The notes beneath the pieces are model-generated. The model saw nothing but the letters and a program-made list of their open reading frames with translations, was not told the origin of the DNA and searched no databases. DNA of 6,390 nt from Phenylobacterium sp. (GTDB lineage Bacteria; Pseudomonadota; Alphaproteobacteria; Caulobacterales; Caulobacteraceae), in contig JANXXA010000087.1 in the NCBI GenBank assembly GCA_025350885.1, positions 1 to 6,390 of the forward strand. The letters run 5' to 3'. The translations under genes were made by a program, and so were the position numbers. This document shows, piece after piece, positions 1 to 5,476 of this stretch; position 1 is the stretch's first letter; every line of letters starts with the position of its first letter.

Positions 1-149
1 TCCAGCCGTTCGGCGGCGAGGGCCTCTCGGGCACGGGACCCAAGGCCGGCGGCCCGCAGGCTCTGCTGCGCTACGCCGTGGAACGCGCGGTGAGCATCAA
101 CATCGCCGCCCAGGGTGGTGATCCGGCGCTGCTCAACCTCAATCCTTAA
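1..149 (+). CDS. putA: 3' end of putA (proline dehydrogenase / delta-1-pyrroline-5-carboxylate dehydrogenase)
   Basis: The first complete codon is at base 3. The frame is open from the window edge to TAA at 147-149 and gives 48 residues. The start, QPFGGEGLSGTGPKAGGP, is the conserved C-terminal part of the aldehyde-dehydrogenase domain of PutA-type enzymes. The following LLRYAVERAVSINIAAQGGD and LLNL match the usual PutA ending (ER...N..A.GG...LL.L). PutA oxidises proline to glutamate in two steps, using FAD and then NAD, and acts at the inner membrane face. Only the tail is present, so a stand-alone P5C dehydrogenase cannot be fully excluded, but the ending after the GTGPKAGGP motif favours PutA. 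The gene is convergent with the minus-strand operon, and just 15 bases separate the two stop codons. Confidence 0.85.
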   Translation, partial: QPFGGEGLSGTGPKAGGPQALLRYAVERAVSINIAAQGGDPALLNLNP

Positions 150-164
150 GGCCGCAGGTGGTGA

Positions 165-611
165 TCAGGGCCGGGTGACCGTCCGGGTCGCGAGGTCAAG
201 GCGATAACGTCCGCCCCGCTCGTCGGTGACTCGCAGCGCCTTGCCGTTCTCGATGAGGTCGAGCCGGGCGATGAACAGGTCCTGCTTGTCGTCCTCCATG
301 TCAGGGTCGTGCGGGGTCGCATAGACCTTCGTCACCCAGAGCTCCTGGCCGGTCTTCTGGTCGGTGGCCGCCACATAGCCGCCGTTCTGGTCCATCCCGC
401 GCCGCCGTCCCCAGACCACCGCCTCGTAGCGCACGCCGCCAACCGACACCAACCGGGTGGGCGGCGGCGGTCCACGCTTCTTGGCGGGTTGCGCCTCGGC
501 GATGGCTGTCCCTGGCGCGGGCGCGGCCGTGCAGGCCGCCGCGGCGAGCGCACCCGCCAGCATCGCCCCGGCCACGGCGGCGCGGGCCAGCGGACGAGCG
601 CGCGCGATCAT
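165..611 (-). CDS. Exported small protein, paralogue of its upstream neighbour (third gene of the M35 peptidase operon)
   Basis: This 148-aa protein belongs to no family I can name with certainty. Residues 1-30 form an Ala-rich signal sequence with arginines at the start. C27 follows AAAA, which is a poor lipobox because position -3 is Ala. Either a weak lipoprotein site or signal peptidase I cleavage near AEA(40)/QP is possible. A Pro-rich linker (about 42-51) leads to the core: GVRYEAVVW (59-67), GQELWVTKVY (88-97), PDMEDDKQ (103-110) and YRLDL (136-140). This core aligns with residues 20-106 of the adjacent 114-aa protein at about 40 percent identity with one 5-residue gap. The TGQELW segment resembles a single blade motif of PQQ-type beta-propellers. 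The ATG overlaps the preceding TGA (ATGA, 608-611) and there is no clear ribosome binding site, so translation is probably coupled. The likely location is the periplasm or an envelope surface. An inhibitor or immunity role is inference only. Confidence 0.75.
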   Translation of the reverse strand: MIARARPLARAAVAGAMLAGALAAAACTAAPAPGTAIAEAQPAKKRGPPPPTRLVSVGGVRYEAVVWGRRRGMDQNGGYVAATDQKTGQELWVTKVYATPHDPDMEDDKQDLFIARLDLIENGKALRVTDERGGRYRLDLATRTVTRP

Positions 612-952
612 GCGTTCAGCAGCGCGTGCGACTTGAGGTCAAGGACGTATTTCCGGCCCTTCTCGTCCATCGCCTTCAACTTGCTGCGGGTGAACGACAG
701 CTCCAGCCGCGTCACATAGATTTCCTGCTTGTCGCGCTCCATGTCGGGCTTATATCGGATGTCGTAGAGCTTGGTGCGCCAGAGTTCCGCGCCGTCGTCG
801 GCGTTCATCGCCACCAGATAGGCGCTGGACTTGTCGGGCAGGGGATCGGATCCGTAGGTCGGCTCGGCCCACAGGATCGCTTCATAGCGCACCCCGTCGT
901 GGATCACAGCGCTGGCGCGGCTGGGCCCGTCGCGCTTCTTAACAACGCTCAC
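608..952 (-). CDS. Small cytoplasmic-type protein, paralogue of the next gene (second gene of the M35 peptidase operon)
   Basis: This 114-aa protein has a GTG start at 952-950 that overlaps the TGA of the peptidase gene (GTGA). No other start fits, since the next Met is residue 49, inside the conserved core. It has no signal peptide or membrane segment. The N terminus, MSVVKKRDGPSRAS, is charged and the core starts at once: GVRYEAILW (20-28), GAELWRTKLY (54-63), PDMERDKQ (69-76), TRLEL (81-85) and YVLDL (102-106). All of these recur in the downstream 148-aa protein in the same order, so the pair arose by tandem duplication. The copies then differ mainly by gain or loss of an export signal and by a 5-residue insert here (about residues 37-41). 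I do not recognise a named family. Its place directly behind a peptidase gene, with 4-base overlaps on both sides, suggests that the three products work together, perhaps as a binder or inhibitor of the peptidase. Confidence 0.75.
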   Translation of the reverse strand: MSVVKKRDGPSRASAVIHDGVRYEAILWAEPTYGSDPLPDKSSAYLVAMNADDGAELWRTKLYDIRYKPDMERDKQEIYVTRLELSFTRSKLKAMDEKGRKYVLDLKSHALLNA

Positions 953-1953
953 GACAGCACCCGTTTCCGGTCGGAGTCCGAAAGCATGCCCACCAGGTCG
1001 GCGGCGAAGTAGCCCCAGCTGTCGGCGTTATCGATTGCCTTGGCGAACGGCAGGGTCGCCGACGGCTTCAGCCCGTCATAGTCGTACCGGTGGTCGTTGG
1101 TGCCCAGGAGCTTGTGCGTCAGCTCATGGATGATGGTGAGCGCGCACATGGTCTTGTTGCCAGAATTGCCGGCCTTGATGAAGGCGCCCTGGAGATAGAG
1201 GACCTTCATCGCCTCGCTCTTGTAGACGAAGGCCCAATCCTTCCAGCCGCCGCTGTTGCGGTCCCCTGGCTCGTCGGAAAAGATCAGCTGGCCGGAGCGG
1301 CAGGCGGTGTCCAGGGTCTTGAACCCGGCCCTCAGGCTGTCGAGCGCCTGGGTCAGATTCTGCGCCGTGGCGGCGGAATCCAGGAACCAACGCCGGACAG
1401 CCTCCTCGCCCTCCGCGCCGTTCAGCCGGATCCCCACCTTTTGGCACCAGGCGGCGGCCTCCTGCAGCGCATCGCACATCACCCTGCGTTCGCTGGCGGA
1501 GTAGACTTCCCGTTCCTGCGTGAGCTTGTTCTTGCTGGGCTTATCGTCGCCCTGCACCTCCTGGAAAACCCACTTCTTGTAGGCTTTCGGCGGCGAATAT
1601 ATCCAGATGTCCTGGTTGCCGACCTTGCGCTGCAGATAGAGGTGTTTGAGCATCTTCAGGCTGGCGGCCTTTTCGCCCAGCTTGAGGTCGCTGGCGCTCT
1701 CCTTGCAGGCGTTGAGGATGACCTCGTCCAGGCCGTTTCCGGTGAACGCGGTCAGCAACCCTTTCTTGGCCGACTTGTCGAGCTTGGCGCGCAGCTTATC
1801 GAGCGCCTCGCCATGGTTGACGTCCGGCGCGTCGACGCCCAGCACCAGTTTCAGCTTGGCTTCGGTGTCGATGAAATCCTGCCATTCCTTGGCGTATTTC
1901 TTGGTCTGGATGGTGGTCCGGACCCGACTGTAAGCCTCGCTGAAATTGCCCAT
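949..1953 (-). CDS. M35 (aspzincin/deuterolysin-like) zinc metallopeptidase without signal peptide
   Basis: This 334-aa protein carries the full aspzincin signature in its C-terminal half. HELTH is at 276-280 (zinc ligands H276 and H280, catalytic E277). GTNDHRY follows at 284-290, where D287 would be the third zinc ligand and Y290, three residues on, matches the tyrosine of peptidyl-Lys metallopeptidases. NADSWGYFA is at 309-317. Preceding helices (about 150-260, with RRWF at 187-190 and LYLQGAFIKAG at 252-262) also follow the M35 layout. Residues 1-140 are a Lys-rich, mostly helical region I do not recognise. There is no signal peptide, which is unusual for M35 enzymes because most are secreted. 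It may act in the cytoplasm or leave through a specialised secretion system. An AGGAGGG ribosome binding site (1967-1961) lies 7 bases before the ATG. It is the first gene of a tightly overlapping three-gene operon whose other two members are paralogues. Confidence 0.85.
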   Translation of the reverse strand: MGNFSEAYSRVRTTIQTKKYAKEWQDFIDTEAKLKLVLGVDAPDVNHGEALDKLRAKLDKSAKKGLLTAFTGNGLDEVILNACKESASDLKLGEKAASLKMLKHLYLQRKVGNQDIWIYSPPKAYKKWVFQEVQGDDKPSKNKLTQEREVYSASERRVMCDALQEAAAWCQKVGIRLNGAEGEEAVRRWFLDSAATAQNLTQALDSLRAGFKTLDTACRSGQLIFSDEPGDRNSGGWKDWAFVYKSEAMKVLYLQGAFIKAGNSGNKTMCALTIIHELTHKLLGTNDHRYDYDGLKPSATLPFAKAIDNADSWGYFAADLVGMLSDSDRKRVLS

Positions 1954-1960
1954 CGACCAG

Positions 1961-1967
1961 CCCTCCT
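1961..1967 (-). promoter_or_regulatory. Ribosome binding site of the M35 peptidase gene
   Basis: On the minus strand this reads AGGAGGG, a near-perfect complement of the 16S 3' end, 7 bases before the ATG at 1953-1951. It fixes the start of the peptidase. It is also the only strong ribosome binding site in the three-gene operon, since the two downstream genes start within 4-base overlaps. Confidence 0.75.
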
Positions 1968-2161
1968 CGCCCCGGCCGCACGGCCCAAAGACGGGTCGTC
2001 CAGGCCACCTGCCTCACACTACAAAATCACGCCCGACGGCGGGGTTCAACCCGATCGCGACCCGCAGCGCCGCAGCCGCGATCTCTTCACAGTCTCGTGA
2101 GCGCGGGTGCGGCGATGGCCGACAAGTGCTTGATCTGCCGAGACGTGGGCGTGGCCGTTAA

Positions 2162-2195
2162 CCTTTGGTTGACGAAAAAAGCTGGGCGCCAAAGG
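2162..2195. repeat. Short inverted repeat CCTTTGG-N20-CCAAAGG
   Basis: The arms at 2162-2168 and 2189-2195 are perfectly complementary over 7 bases, with a 20-base interval containing an A-run (2174-2180). It lies upstream of the NrdR-like boxes of nrdA. It could be an operator for a dimeric regulator, but a 7-base perfect repeat can also arise by chance. Confidence 0.3.
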
Positions 2196-2226
2196 CCGCC
2201 GTCATTGACGAGTCATTAGGACGGGT

Positions 2227-2242
2227 GCCCCATATGTAGGTT
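2227..2242 (+). promoter_or_regulatory. NrdR box 1 upstream of nrdA
   Basis: GCCCCATATGTAGGTT matches the core of the NrdR box (acaCwAtATaTwGtgt) at 8 of the 10 central positions (C.ATAT.TaG). NrdR is the zinc-finger/ATP-cone repressor of ribonucleotide reductase genes and binds paired boxes. The second box lies exactly 31 bases downstream, about three helical turns, as expected for cooperative binding on one face of the DNA. Confidence 0.7.
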
Positions 2243-2257
2243 GTTCGGGCGCCGCGC

Positions 2258-2273
2258 CCACAACATGTAGGGG
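2258..2273 (+). promoter_or_regulatory. NrdR box 2 upstream of nrdA
   Basis: CCACAACATGTAGGGG fits the central NrdR consensus CwAtATaTwG at 8 of 10 positions (CaACATgTaG). Its register is 31 bases from box 1. It ends 52 bases before the nrdA start, nearly the same distance as in the nrdB promoter (56 bases). This supports it as a repressor site overlapping the core promoter. Confidence 0.7.
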
Positions 2274-2276
2274 ACG

Positions 2277-2303
2277 GGACAATGCCTTTGTCGGTATTGT
2301 TCC
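2277..2303 (+). repeat. Hairpin in the nrdA leader
   Basis: GGACAATGCC (2277-2286) pairs with GGTATTGTTCC (2293-2303). The result is a stem of ten pairs (one G-T), with T2300 bulged and a 6-base loop TTTGTC. It sits between NrdR box 2 and the start codon, ending 22 bases before the ATG, so it should lie in the mRNA leader. It has no following T-run and so is not an ordinary terminator. It could tune translation or mRNA stability, or be a DNA-level palindrome for a regulator. Confidence 0.45.
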
Positions 2304-2325
2304 ACGAGGGGCATGGTCAGGGACG

Positions 2326-4185
2326 ATGAGTGAAGCGGCGAAAGTTGGGATTGCCGAGGCGATTGAACGGGTTGCGGAGGCGCATGCGCGCCCGCAGCTG
2401 CAGCTGGTCCGGAAGGTCGAGGTGGATCGCTCACGCGACGCGCTGCTGACCGATTTCGGCAAGACCACGCTGGAGGACCGCTATCTGCTGGCGGGTGAAT
2501 CCTATCAGGACATGTTCGCCCGCGTGGCCACCGCCTACGCCGACGACGCCGATCACGCCCAGCGGGTCTATGACTATATCTCCAGGCTCTGGTTCATGCC
2601 TTCGACGCCGGTGCTGTCGAACGGTGGCGCCGGGCGCGGCCTGCCGATCTCGTGCTTCCTCAACGCCGTGCCCGACAGCCTGGAAGGCATCCAGAGCGTC
2701 TGGAACGAGAACGTCCACCTGGCCTCCAACGGCGGCGGCATCGGCACCTATTGGGGCGGCGTGCGCTCGATCGGCGAGAAAGTGAAGGGCGCAGGCCAGA
2801 CCAGCGGCATCATCCCCTTCATCCGGGTGATGGACTCGCTGACGCTGGCAATCAGCCAGGGGTCGCTGCGCCGGGGCTCCGCGGCGGTCTATCTCGACAT
2901 CCACCATCCGGAGATCGAGGAATTCCTGGAGATCCGCAAACCGTCGGGCGACTTCAACCGAAAGTCGCTGAACCTGCACCACGGCATCTCGATCAGCGAC
3001 GCCTTCATGGAGGCCGTGCGCGACGGGGCGATGTTCGGCCTGCGCTCGCCCAAGACCCAGGAGGTCGTGCGCGAGGTCGATGCGCGCTCGCTCTGGCAGA
3101 AGATCCTGGAGATCCGCCTGCAGACCGGCGAGCCCTACCTGATCTTCTCCGACACCGTGAACCGCTCGATGCCGCTGCATCAGCGCGAGCTGGGGCTGTC
3201 GGTGCGTCAGTCGAATCTCTGCTCCGAAATCATGCTGCACACCGGCAAGGACCACCTGGGCAAGGAGCGCACCGCGGTCTGCTGCCTGTCGAGCGTCAAC
3301 GCCGAGACCTTCCTGGAATGGCGCGACCACTCGACCTTCATCGAGGACGTCATGCGTTTCCTCGACAATGTGCTGCAGGACTTCATCGACCGCGCCCCGC
3401 CGGAGATGGCCAACGCCGTCTATGCCGCCCGGCGCGAACGCTCGGTGGGCCTGGGCCTGATGGGCTTCCACACCTTCCTGCAGGCCCAGAACGTGCCGTT
3501 CGAGAGCGCGCTGGCCAAGAGCTGGAATATGCGTCTGTTCAAGACCCTGCGCCGCCAGTGCGACGCGGCTTCGCGCACGCTGGCCGACGAGCGCGGACCC
3601 TGCCCGGATGCCGAGGAGCGCGGCATGATGGAGCGGTTCTCCCACAAGCTGGCCATCGCGCCGACCGCCTCGATCTCGATCATCTGCGGCGGGACGAGCG
3701 CCGGCATCGAGCCGATCCCGGCCAATATCTACAGCCACAAGACCCTGTCGGGCACCTTCGCGGTGAAGAACCCCTACCTGGAGCGACTGCTCGACCAGAC
3801 CGGCCACAACACGCCTTCGATCTGGGACGGGATCTTAGAGAATGAAGGCTCGGTACAGCACCTGGACTTCCTCAGCCAGGACGACAAGGACGTGTATAAA
3901 ACCGCATTCGAAATCGATCAGCGCTGGATCGTCGAGTTGGCCGCGGATCGAACACCGGATATTTGCCAGTCGCAGTCGATCAACATCTTCCTGGCCGGGG
4001 ACGTGGACAAGTGGGATCTGCACATGTTGCACTGGCAGGCCTGGGAACGCGGCTGCAAGTCGCTGTATTACCTGCGGTCCAAATCGGTGCAGCGGGCCAG
4101 TCACGCCGGCGGTGAGACGCAGGTCGCGGTCGATATGTCGGGCGTGGCCAAGACCGATTACGAGGAATGTCTCGCCTGCCAATAG
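2326..4185 (+). CDS. nrdA: Class I ribonucleoside-diphosphate reductase, large (alpha) subunit
   Basis: This 619-aa protein reduces ribonucleoside diphosphates to deoxyribonucleotides in the cytoplasm together with the radical-bearing NrdB. Catalytic features, by E. coli equivalent: C110 (C225) in PISCFLN, N297-C299-E301 (N437/C439/E441) in NLCSEI, and C319 (C462) in CCLSSVN. PTASISIICGG starts at 446, Y581-Y582 (Y730/Y731) form the radical path, and a C-terminal CLAC pair, C615/C618, is for re-reduction by thioredoxin-type donors. It is far shorter than E. coli NrdA (761 aa). After a variable first 25 residues it goes straight into QLVRKVEVDRSRDALLTDFG, so there is no N-terminal ATP-cone. 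Overall activity is therefore probably not switched by ATP/dATP in this subunit. The ATG at 2326 is the only good in-frame start, although its ribosome binding site (AGGGA, 2319-2323) is unusually close. Two NrdR-like boxes precede it. nrdB follows only after an unrelated gene. Confidence 0.97.
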   Translation: MSEAAKVGIAEAIERVAEAHARPQLQLVRKVEVDRSRDALLTDFGKTTLEDRYLLAGESYQDMFARVATAYADDADHAQRVYDYISRLWFMPSTPVLSNGGAGRGLPISCFLNAVPDSLEGIQSVWNENVHLASNGGGIGTYWGGVRSIGEKVKGAGQTSGIIPFIRVMDSLTLAISQGSLRRGSAAVYLDIHHPEIEEFLEIRKPSGDFNRKSLNLHHGISISDAFMEAVRDGAMFGLRSPKTQEVVREVDARSLWQKILEIRLQTGEPYLIFSDTVNRSMPLHQRELGLSVRQSNLCSEIMLHTGKDHLGKERTAVCCLSSVNAETFLEWRDHSTFIEDVMRFLDNVLQDFIDRAPPEMANAVYAARRERSVGLGLMGFHTFLQAQNVPFESALAKSWNMRLFKTLRRQCDAASRTLADERGPCPDAEERGMMERFSHKLAIAPTASISIICGGTSAGIEPIPANIYSHKTLSGTFAVKNPYLERLLDQTGHNTPSIWDGILENEGSVQHLDFLSQDDKDVYKTAFEIDQRWIVELAADRTPDICQSQSINIFLAGDVDKWDLHMLHWQAWERGCKSLYYLRSKSVQRASHAGGETQVAVDMSGVAKTDYEECLACQ

Positions 4186-4189
4186 GCGG

Positions 4190-4233
4190 CCGTTGCGCCC
4201 CCGGTAGAGCCGGACGTGAAATCGCCGCAACGG
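4190..4233 (+). terminator. Possible nrdA transcription terminator or 3' hairpin
   Basis: CCGTTGCG (4190-4197) and CGCAACGG (4226-4233) are perfectly complementary. Inside lies a second small hairpin, CCGG-TAGAG-CCGG (4201-4213). The structure starts 4 bases after the nrdA stop codon, where a terminator or a 3'-end-protecting hairpin would be expected. No T-run follows, so it is not a classical intrinsic terminator. Confidence 0.4.
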
Positions 4234-4259
4234 TGAAGACGCTCGCCCTCTGCGTCGCT

Positions 4260-4276
4260 TTGGCACGGCTTATGCT
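4260..4276 (+). promoter_or_regulatory. Sigma-54 (RpoN) promoter upstream of the LpxR-like gene
   Basis: TTGGCACGGCTTATGCT matches the sigma-54 consensus YTGGCACGrNNNTTGCW at every defined position except one (A4272 for T). The invariant GG (4262-4263) and GC (4274-4275) are 10 bases apart, as required. Transcription would start near 4287, giving a leader of about 134 bases before the ATG at 4421. Such promoters need an AAA+ enhancer-binding activator; I did not identify its site. Confidence 0.6.
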
Positions 4277-4350
4277 TGTCGATTTAGGACTCGCTTCGAC
4301 GTTGGAGCCTGCCTACGCTTAAGTCAGGGGAACCGCTCTTCGGGTTGCGA

Positions 4351-4380
4351 CTTTCGCTATGCAGGAACCGCGTAGCAAAG
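4351..4380 (+). repeat. Hairpin in the leader of the LpxR-like gene
   Basis: CTTTCGCTATGC (4351-4362) pairs with GCGTAGCAAAG (4370-4380). This gives 11 pairs (one G-T) with one bulged C and a 7-base loop AGGAACC. It lies 40 bases upstream of the start codon and, if the sigma-54 promoter at 4260-4276 is used, inside the mRNA leader. No T-run follows. Its function is unknown. The AGGA in the loop is not at a distance that would serve the gene's own start. Confidence 0.4.
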
Positions 4381-4420
4381 ACCGTTGCCCGACAAGAAAA
4401 TGCGGTCTTGGGAGATCACG

Positions 4421-5272
4421 ATGCGGCCGCTGGCGCTTCTCGCCACCGTCCTGACCTGCGCTGCGGCGAACGCCGTCGGCGCCGAAGCTTTGACGCTTAA
4501 GATCGCGCCCCTCAGCGACACTCGGGTGTCCGACGCCCTGGCCCTTACCCGCGCGGCCTTCGCACCCCGGGGAGCCGGCGACGCGGTTGATCCCATCAGT
4601 TCGCTGATCGAGCACGAGACCTATCGACCCGGTGCGGCGCCGGTGCGCTGGTCCACCGGTCAGGCGGCGCTGTCGCGATCCGGAGACACGGCCCTGCGGG
4701 TCAGCGTCGGCGGCGCGCTGCGCACGCCAGGCGGCCTGCCGCTAAATCTGGCTCGCGGCCAGTACGACGCTGACGCCTATGAGGTGGCCGTGGTCCATGA
4801 CTGGCCGGCGGCCTTCGGCTTCGACACTCGGTCCTTCGCCGTGGACCTGACCCCGCACGCCGGGGTGGGGGTCACCAACCTGGGTGGAACCGCCGAGGCC
4901 GGCGCGACACTGCGGCTCTCCCAGCGGGTCAGCGACAGCGCCGTGCGCCGGCTGAAGGCCATGGGCGTCAGCGATGGCGCGGCCTTCGGCGACCGCGGAC
5001 GCTGGTACATGTTCGCCGCCGCCAGCGGCCGGGCCGTCGGGCTCAACATGCTGCACGGCGAGACCGGCTGGGACCGCGCCGGCTGGACCACCGACGCCAC
5101 CTCGACCCTGATCGGCGACGCCCAGGTGGGCGTGGGGTGGCGGCGCGGCCCGCTGCAGACCTCGCTCGGCTACATCCACCGCGAGGTGAAGGGCCAGCAC
5201 ATGCTCTGGGGCCAGGACACCCGCCAGGATTCGATGGTGGCCTTCTCGCTGTCGATCAAGCCCAAGCGTTAG
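4421..5272 (+). CDS. LpxR/DUF2219-like outer-membrane beta-barrel protein
   Basis: This 283-aa protein starts at ATG 4421, chosen because GGGAG (4410-4414) lies 6 bases upstream and a signal peptide begins exactly there (hydrophobic residues 3-20, cleavage likely after VGA, residue 21). Upstream in-frame starts at 4385 (TTG) and 4400 would add a hydrophilic stretch before the signal. The mature part alternates polar and apolar residues, as in a beta-barrel. The segment PHAGVGVTNLGGTAEAGATL (145-164), RWYMFAAASGRAVGLN (204-219), then GDAQVGVGW and LGYIHREVKGQ resemble the C-terminal two-thirds of the LpxR lipid A 3'-O-deacylase family. The N-terminal part lacks the Asn-Asp pair and the DRPYAG motif I would expect in an active LpxR, so catalysis is doubtful. 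It sits alone between nrdA and nrdB and is probably transcribed from the sigma-54 site at 4260-4276. Confidence 0.65.
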   Translation: MRPLALLATVLTCAAANAVGAEALTLKIAPLSDTRVSDALALTRAAFAPRGAGDAVDPISSLIEHETYRPGAAPVRWSTGQAALSRSGDTALRVSVGGALRTPGGLPLNLARGQYDADAYEVAVVHDWPAAFGFDTRSFAVDLTPHAGVGVTNLGGTAEAGATLRLSQRVSDSAVRRLKAMGVSDGAAFGDRGRWYMFAAASGRAVGLNMLHGETGWDRAGWTTDATSTLIGDAQVGVGWRRGPLQTSLGYIHREVKGQHMLWGQDTRQDSMVAFSLSIKPKR

Positions 5273-5302
5273 GGCCGCACCCGGCGTAGCCGAAAATATC
5301 TA

Positions 5303-5401
5303 CCACCAAGATCACGAAGACCACGAAGGCGCTGTGCCTTGTGGGGCTCAGTGAGGCTTGGCGGACCTGCGGCGCCTTGGTGGTCTTTGTGGTCTTCGTG
5401 G
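5303..5401. repeat. Large imperfect inverted repeat built from 9-base CACGAAGAC-type units
   Basis: The left arm (5303-5332) and right arm (5372-5401) are 30 bases each and complementary at 26 positions. They enclose a 39-base loop. Each arm is itself made of a 9-base unit close to CACGAAGAC repeated about three times, and the right arm reads as its complement (GTGGTCTTT-GTGGTCTTC). Such ACCACGAAG-rich palindromes occur between genes in many high-GC bacteria. It lies 30 bases after the stop of the LpxR-like gene and 45 bases before NrdR box 1 of nrdB. It may act as a transcription barrier or mRNA 3' stabiliser, or be a dispersed REP-like element. Confidence 0.7.
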
Positions 5402-5445
5402 TCAATCTGCCTATTCCTCCCAGCCATCCCGGACTCCAAGGTTGT

Positions 5446-5461
5446 TCACAACATCTTGGGT
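5446..5461 (+). promoter_or_regulatory. NrdR box 1 upstream of nrdB
   Basis: TCACAACATCTTGGGT matches the central NrdR consensus CwAtATaTwG at 8 of 10 positions (CaACATcTtG). It closely resembles box 2 of nrdA, sharing CACAACAT. A partner box lies 31 bases downstream in the same register. Confidence 0.7.
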
Positions 5462-5476
5462 CCGCACGCCAACTTG

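Larger units (their letters stand above)
1954..2325. other. Divergent intergenic region between the M35 peptidase operon and nrdA
   Basis: This 372-base stretch lies between divergently transcribed genes, so it must hold both promoters. On the nrdA side it contains two NrdR-like boxes, a GAGTC (GANTC) site at 2210-2214, a leader hairpin at 2277-2303 and a perfect 7-base inverted repeat CCTTTGG/CCAAAGG (2162-2168 and 2189-2195). On the peptidase side a minus-strand TTGAAC (2049-2044) could be a -35 element, but I find no convincing -10 at proper spacing. Short open frames across it look like random high-GC frames. I see no RNA gene or mobile element. Confidence 0.6.

Noticed and set aside
528..536. 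Lipoprotein attachment cysteine (C27) in the 148-aa protein
   Set aside because: The residues before it are AAAA, without the Leu/Val/Ile expected at -3. It is kept only as a possibility beside ordinary signal peptidase cleavage.
1090..2100. A 336-codon plus-strand frame opposite the M35 peptidase gene
   Set aside because: The minus strand carries the HELTH/GTND/NADS signature and a strong ribosome binding site. The plus frame is its complement, runs past the gene start into the intergenic region and has no family features.
2205..2237. Sigma-70 promoter TTGACG (2205-2210) with TATGTA (2233-2238 region) for nrdA
   Set aside because: The spacer would be over 20 bases. The true -35/-10 could not be fixed from sequence alone.
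2431..3807. A 458-codon minus-strand frame inside nrdA
   Set aside because: Antisense shadow of nrdA in a GC-rich codon pattern. It has a low-complexity Ala/Gly/Arg/His/Val composition and no recognisable motifs.
2652..3845. A 397-codon plus frame overlapping nrdA
   Set aside because: A shifted frame of nrdA, rich in Arg/Pro/Gly with no domain.
4385..4420. TTG 4385 or ATG 4400 as start of the LpxR-like gene
   Set aside because: They place charged residues before the signal peptide. ATG 4421 has a well spaced GGGAG and starts the signal peptide exactly.
5303..5401. CRISPR array or tandem repeat locus
   Set aside because: There are only two arms in inverted orientation with 9-base internal units, and no regular spacers.
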